The notes beneath the pieces were generated by a model. The model ran no database searches, was not told the origin of the DNA, and saw nothing but the letters and a program-made list of their open reading frames with translations. The translations under genes were made by a program, and so were the position numbers. Below, piece by piece: positions 4,276-7,776 of a stretch of 7,776 bases of DNA. The stretch comes from Pontiellaceae bacterium. Lineage in GTDB: Bacteria; Verrucomicrobiota; Kiritimatiellia; Kiritimatiellales; Tichowtungiaceae. Location: contig JAOZMR010000129.1 in NCBI GenBank assembly GCA_029934215.1, positions 1-7,776 of the forward strand, read 5' to 3'. Each line of letters opens with the position of its first letter. Positions within the stretch are counted from its first letter, which is position 1.

Positions 4276-6634
4276 CCTTATCCTCCCTGCAATCTTTAAC
4301 CAGACCTCCAGCGTCCTCTTTTATCCCACAAACCTGACGATTCAAATCTCCCAAATCTTTGGCAAGGCTCTTCTTTTCATCCTCTGTTTTTCTATGATCC
4401 AAGAGCCCTTGAGCCAAATCGCAACGTATCTCCTCAACAAGCCCTTTGAAATCTGCGAAAAAGCGATCCACCGACTCCTCTAAAGGTTTTTTCACATATA
4501 TCCCAATTGATTTCCCAAGCTCGGAAAATGTCTTTTTCATGGATGACAACGCCTTCTTTTCAACATCTTTTATATTGATCACATACGTTGTAATATCTTC
4601 ATCGTAATCCTCTCGACCAAAGTGCCCTCTGGTAATCCAATTTACAAACCCCACCCCTTTCGCCCTAGAAAATGTTTTTGTATCAACTTTTTTACTAACA
4701 ATATCATCCAACATTTCAGAAGCGGAGAACCCGAGACGAAGTTTGCCTGTTTCAGGAATTTCGAGATCAAGATCAAAGCCTCCCTCTTCCAAATGCGCCT
4801 TCATCTCTTTCAAAAGTGTCTCTGCCTCACCTTTAACATTCTCGACAAAATGGTCTTTAAAACCTTCCGTCACCGCATCTAAACCCTTTCGGATTCCTTT
4901 TTCGGCATTTTTAGAAATAACGTCTAACGAGTGTTCTATCTTCCCTTCAAGCTTACGTGCTTCGTCCCTTTCATATTCCTCAAAACGAATAATCTGACTC
5001 GTTGGATCAAAATCAACACCCTCTGTCACCTTCACGTTTACTTGTTGAAACCAAAGTCCTAAAATACTCTTTGACTTTTTCTCTTCAGCTTCTTTCTTTT
5101 TTCGAGCCACACGCTTCCCTTCAAGCGTTTTCCCCTCCTTAAAATAACGTTTCAGCGTGGTCGACACGGACTTATTTGCTTCTCCGAAAACTTCAGACAC
5201 CTTTTTCTCAAAATCTTCGAGTATTTTTTCCGACTCTTCCCTAGTGGACTTTTCAGCACGAGCAACACGCTGAATGTCATCTTTCAATGAATCGATTTGG
5301 CTTTTCAGCGTCTTCGCACTACTTGTCAGAGCTTGTTCTCGAGCCGTTAAAAAGTTTTTCGTTAGCTTTGCGTAGCCCAACAACTTCCCTGCGGCAGATT
5401 GAACAGATCCAATCGCCGCATTGGCATGAGCTTTTTTGATTGTTTTATCGAGAGGTTCATTAAAGTTAGATTTTTTCCAAAGAGCGTCGATTCCTTTTTT
5501 CAAACGATCCAAATCTACTAGATCCTCACTTTCCCAAAGCGGCCCAAAAACTTTATCTGCAAAATCTTCTACCCAATGAGCGGAATCACTCGACGGCATC
5601 TTTCCATGATGATTCAATTCCGCTTGTGCTCGACCAGATAACCCCGCAAGCATCGAAGAAACAGGGAAAATGTTGTCCAGCGATACATTTTCTTGCATCA
5701 GCCCTTCCACCCGTTTTTTAACAGCATCAAAGCTATCTCCATTCCGATCCTTCTGATCAAATTTATTTACGAAGGCATAGACATTCCCTCTGTTTATGGA
5801 TGAAATCTCAATCACCTGATTCCGAACTTCGGCATCAGCATCAGATTGCAATTGGCAGTAATCCAGCACGACAATAACCGCAGACGCTTTTTGAAGCTGA
5901 TCCTTCATCATTTTTTTCAGCTCAACCTGATGACCGGACTCATTGGGTCCCGGCGTATCCAACAATGTTAACCGTCCAAGTTCTGATGAACTTTCACTAA
6001 GATGCGTAAATTCAACCTCAATAACGGGCAGCTCATGAATTTCATCATAATCAGAAAACGGGAACTCGACATCGACATCTCTAGACAAACGAACCAGATC
6101 ATTCAGCATTTTCAAGAAATTAAAAATTTCGATTTCACCTGAATATGACTCTTCAACCTTTTTTCCCGACTCGATAAACTTCAAAATATCAGAAAACTCT
6201 GAAGCACCATCATCCGCAACTTGCTTCTTCCGTATAGCATCCATCAAAGCAACAATAGGAGCGCTATTTTTAAACTTTAAAACAGGAGATTGTTGACCCT
6301 GAACATGGCGAATTAACGTCGGCAAGGTCGTCATTGGGGCATTTCGACTAGGTAAAACCTCTTTCCCAACAATTGCGTTTATCGTAGTCGATTTCCCAGC
6401 CTTCATTGTTCCGACGACAGCGACCACTAATTCTAAATTTTCGAGTTTACGCTTCTCTCCATCAAGAAACTCAGAAAACTTGATAAGCTTTTTTTCACTC
6501 AGCGTCTGTTCGGCTCCCGGCTCCGCATCCACAATAACCCCTTGCCGCTCTTTTATCTTTTCGAACAAACCCAGTTCCACATCAATCAAACGTTTCGCCT
6601 CTTCTCTCAACAAATCAACACTAACTTTATGCAT
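4259..6634 (-). CDS. Dynamin-like GTPase (CrfC/YjdA/RdcA type)
   Basis: This is a 791-aa dynamin-superfamily protein. The GTPase motifs are complete: P-loop G-T-M-K-A-G-K-S-T (75-83), switch I threonines in P-M-T-T-L-P-T (100-106), D-T-P-G (226-229) and N-K-F-D (290-293). The P-loop neighbourhood (V-V-G-T-M-K-A-G-K-S-T-T-I-N, then L-P-S-R-N-A-P-M-T) is that of E. coli CrfC/YjdA rather than of FtsZ- or Era-type GTPases. The C-terminal half is long helix: about 435-525 (ending in a basic R-K-K-K-E-A-E-E-K-K cluster) and about 690-790. A short hydrophobic/aromatic stretch G-V-G-F-V-N-W-I (660-667) is a possible membrane-touching tip. E. coli CrfC is about 740 aa; it has been tied to replication-fork colocalisation and, as RdcA, to DgcE control. 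The start is ATG 6634 with AAGGAG 5 nt upstream. It leads the coupled three-gene unit, and the C-terminal tail overlaps the next gene. Confidence 0.88.
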   Translation of the reverse strand: MHKVSVDLLREEAKRLIDVELGLFEKIKERQGVIVDAEPGAEQTLSEKKLIKFSEFLDGEKRKLENLELVVAVVGTMKAGKSTTINAIVGKEVLPSRNAPMTTLPTLIRHVQGQQSPVLKFKNSAPIVALMDAIRKKQVADDGASEFSDILKFIESGKKVEESYSGEIEIFNFLKMLNDLVRLSRDVDVEFPFSDYDEIHELPVIEVEFTHLSESSSELGRLTLLDTPGPNESGHQVELKKMMKDQLQKASAVIVVLDYCQLQSDADAEVRNQVIEISSINRGNVYAFVNKFDQKDRNGDSFDAVKKRVEGLMQENVSLDNIFPVSSMLAGLSGRAQAELNHHGKMPSSDSAHWVEDFADKVFGPLWESEDLVDLDRLKKGIDALWKKSNFNEPLDKTIKKAHANAAIGSVQSAAGKLLGYAKLTKNFLTAREQALTSSAKTLKSQIDSLKDDIQRVARAEKSTREESEKILEDFEKKVSEVFGEANKSVSTTLKRYFKEGKTLEGKRVARKKKEAEEKKSKSILGLWFQQVNVKVTEGVDFDPTSQIIRFEEYERDEARKLEGKIEHSLDVISKNAEKGIRKGLDAVTEGFKDHFVENVKGEAETLLKEMKAHLEEGGFDLDLEIPETGKLRLGFSASEMLDDIVSKKVDTKTFSRAKGVGFVNWITRGHFGREDYDEDITTYVINIKDVEKKALSSMKKTFSELGKSIGIYVKKPLEESVDRFFADFKGLVEEIRCDLAQGLLDHRKTEDEKKSLAKDLGDLNRQVCGIKEDAGGLVKDCREDKDEPRT

Positions 6635-6639
6635 TTTAT

Positions 6640-6645
6640 CTCCTT
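6640..6645 (-). promoter_or_regulatory. Ribosome site of the GTPase gene
   Basis: A perfect AAGGAG lies 5 nt before ATG 6634. Together with the 110-nt gap to the DUF1232 gene, it supports independent initiation of the GTPase rather than coupling. Confidence 0.8.
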
Positions 6646-6686
6646 AAAAACTCATTCTACTTTTCAGAAAACGATATCACCCACGT

Positions 6687-6715
6687 AATAAAAATCTACT
6701 CTATTCGGTTAACAA
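6687..6715 (-). promoter_or_regulatory. Possible weak sigma70-type promoter for the operon
   Basis: TTGTTA (6715-6710) and TTTATT (6692-6687) are 17 nt apart in an AT-rich gap, about 50 nt before the GTPase start. Each box matches only 4 of 6 consensus positions, so chance is a real possibility. The GTPase may equally be read from upstream of the DUF1232 gene. Confidence 0.25.
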
Positions 6716-6744
6716 ATCTCCATCGAACGGCGGGCGAATACCAC

Positions 6745-7161
6745 TCAACCAATCTTTTCTTTCCATTCCTTATACCGCACCAAATCTCCACCAATAAAAT
6801 TTAGGGCGAGTGAGATCACAAGCGCATCATCAATGAATCCGACAATGGGCAGAAAATCCGGAATCACATCAATCGGAGAAATGAAATATATCACAGCTCC
6901 CGTAACCGCCGCAATCGTAGACCACGGACATTGCTTATAATCCTTTTTTACGTAATCCGTAATCATGCCAATCATCAGCTTAATGTCTTCCCACAATTTC
7001 AACAACGCCTTCGGCGGATTCTCGGCAAACTTGTTCAAAATGCTCTGTCCCTTTTTAGAAGCGTACTCCACATCATCCTGATCGACATCCTTCACATTCT
7101 CCTCAAACGACCGCTTCGCCTGCTCCATCTGCTCTTCCGTCAACGTCTTCTCTTCGCACAT
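6745..7161 (-). CDS. DUF1232 (YkvA-type) small membrane protein
   Basis: This is a 138-aa protein. The first 65 residues are charged and helical. The DUF1232 core follows: D-Y-K-Q-C-P-W-S-T (74-82), a hydrophobic run to I-Y-F-I-S-P-I-D-V-I-P-D-F-L-P (91-105), then G-F-I-D-D-A (108-113). The P-I-D-x-I-P-D and D-D pairs are the family hallmarks. The segment 82-121 can hold one or two membrane passes, so the protein probably sits in the inner membrane with its N-terminus in the cytoplasm. No biochemical function is established for the family. The start is ATG 7161 with GGAGA 7 nt upstream. It runs in the same direction as the GTPase operon and ends 110 nt before it, so it could be its first gene or an independent neighbour. 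Confidence 0.85.
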   Translation of the reverse strand: MCEEKTLTEEQMEQAKRSFEENVKDVDQDDVEYASKKGQSILNKFAENPPKALLKLWEDIKLMIGMITDYVKKDYKQCPWSTIAAVTGAVIYFISPIDVIPDFLPIVGFIDDALVISLALNFIGGDLVRYKEWKEKIG

Positions 7162-7273
7162 AATCTATTCTCCATTTTTAATTATCGACCCCGCTCTTTC
7201 GTGATCGTTCGTGAGCACGTTATCAAACCTGATAGGACATACAGCGTCCCTCATTCAAAAAATCTCACACTTT

Positions 7274-7288
7274 TTCCAATCATTGGAA
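7274..7288. repeat. TTCCAATCATTGGAA near-palindrome
   Basis: This is a perfect 7+1+7 inverted repeat, the cleanest member of a 15-bp family that also occurs seven times in the leader repeats (313-2265) and once at 7496-7510. It lies 113 nt upstream of the DUF1232 start. Confidence 0.8.
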
Positions 7289-7495
7289 CGCGCCCGCAAC
7301 ATCCATTCTCTTTTGCGTTCCCTGCGTTCTATCATGGCTAAAAATCTCATCCTATCAATCCGTTTAATCCCGTCAAAAACCCTTTCCCAGCTCTCTGCGT
7401 CATCTTTTTAAATCATCAAGCGGTCGGTTGCCATCTGACAGGCTTTGAGTATTTTTGCACCCGATTTCTTTAGAGCGTTGCGATCCAATACAATC

Positions 7496-7510
7496 TTCCG
7501 ACCCTTGGAA
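7496..7510. repeat. Diverged TTCC-n7-TTGGAA box
   Basis: TTCCGACCCTTGGAA keeps both arms' outer bases and the central C of the 15-bp family. It lies in the non-coding right flank. Confidence 0.5.
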
Positions 7511-7598
7511 TATTCAAAATCTAAACGTAGAGAAAGAAGAGTACGCAGTCAAAACGTTTGAGTCAAATGAAAGCATTTTTCTCCCCGCTATTTTTTAC

Positions 7599-7624
7599 AG
7601 GGAGATTGGAGCTTCCATCTCCCT
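7599..7624. repeat. REP-like hairpin 1
   Basis: AGGGAGAT pairs with ATCTCCCT (8 bp). Inside it a further GGA/TCC pair closes a 3-nt loop with one bulged base. No T-run follows on either strand in the right place, so I read it as a repetitive extragenic palindrome rather than a terminator. Confidence 0.65.
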
Positions 7625-7628
7625 AAAT

Positions 7629-7647
7629 CGGGAGCAAGATGCTCCCG
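7629..7647. repeat. REP-like hairpin 2
   Basis: CGGGAGCA-AGA-TGCTCCCG is a perfect 8-bp stem with a 3-nt loop, 4 nt from hairpin 1. The tandem arrangement and the gggagcaagatgctcccg core look like a dispersed genomic repeat. Confidence 0.7.
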
Positions 7648-7684
7648 CCACTATGATGAACAGCCCTCATACAAAACGCCCATT

Positions 7685-7774
7685 TTAGAGTTTTGTCTCG
7701 CAAGTTGAATGAAGCCAGTTTAATCCCTTTTCTCTGACTTCCTCCGAAGTTCCTCTAGCGATAGCGGGTGGTGA
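7685..7774 (-). other. Open frame entering from the right edge (uncertain)
   Basis: On the minus strand a frame of 29 codons runs from the window edge to TAA at 7687-7685 and ends ...E-E-V-R-E-K-G-L-N-W-L-H-S-T-C-E-T-K-L. It could be the tail of a gene starting outside the window, or chance. No family is recognisable, and another frame is open for 18 codons over the same bases. Confidence 0.2.
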
Positions 7775-7776
7775 AA

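Larger units (their letters stand above)
7162..7776. other. Gene-poor stretch made of decayed intergenic repeats
   Basis: I see no frame here with family motifs and a ribosome site. The stretch holds a TTCCAATCATTGGAA box and a second decayed one. It also has a segment at about 7305-7385 related to the outer part of the leader repeat in opposite orientation (GCGTTCCCTGCGTTCTATCA on the plus strand). The minus strand then reads ATTAAACGGATTGATAGGAT, a type of intergenic repeat common in many bacteria. Two adjacent hairpins lie near 7599-7647. An open frame of 29 codons reaches the right edge on the minus strand. The promoter of the DUF1232 gene should lie in the first part, but no clear boxes stand out. 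Confidence 0.6.

Noticed and set aside
4259..6634. Assignment of the GTPase to the LeoA/Eleos dynamin defence pair
   Set aside because: The P-loop context and the RdcB-type partner directly downstream fit the CrfC/RdcA group better; no second dynamin gene is present.
7455..7688. 77-codon plus-strand frame in the right flank
   Set aside because: It crosses both REP-like hairpins and has no ribosome site or recognisable motif.

Overview
The window holds two regions. The right part (about 2321-7161, all minus strand) is a compact membrane-linked gene set. The left part (1-2320) is a repeat-rich accessory patch of small toxin-antitoxin-type genes, duplicated and partly broken. The last 600 bases (7162-7776) are a mosaic of decayed intergenic repeats with no convincing gene. 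Moderate GC, long strong purine ribosome sites, REP-like hairpins reading gggagcAAGATgctccc, and many copies of a near-palindrome TTCCAAnCaTTGGAA remind me of Kiritimatiellota/Verrucomicrobiota-type genomes. That assignment is a tentative inference; there is no rRNA or marker gene here.

Main operon (transcribed right to left): a DUF1232 (YkvA-type) small membrane protein (7161-6745); a 110-nt gap; a 791-aa dynamin-like GTPase of the CrfC/YjdA (RdcA) type (6634-4259); a 291-aa RdcB/YjcZ-type partner (4275-3400, 17-nt overlap); and a 360-aa patatin-like phospholipase (3403-2321, 4-nt ATGA overlap). In E. coli, RdcA and RdcB form a GTPase partner system that feeds the diguanylate cyclase DgcE, and YjdA/CrfC has also been linked to the replication clamp. 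Here no cyclase is present. Instead a patatin lipase is translationally coupled to the pair. The GTPase/partner pair may therefore control a membrane-lipid hydrolase, for example in membrane remodelling or a phage-defence/abortive response. This is the most interesting unit in the window.

Left patch (minus-strand order, right to left): a 5' fragment of a PIN-domain toxin gene (2155-1901); a DUF4160-DUF2442 fusion gene (1844-1335) with the ribosome site of the second domain still inside; an intact PIN toxin (1041-565); a 52-aa overlapping antitoxin-like ORF (572-414); and a DUF4160 remnant (279-145) with no ATG and a C-terminus replaced by a 55-bp repeat. Each gene head is preceded by the same leader repeat (four copies), which supplies the Shine-Dalgarno sequence. 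A perfect 293-bp duplication (787-1079 = 1901-2193) and a CGCCG microhomology junction record how the truncated toxin copy arose.
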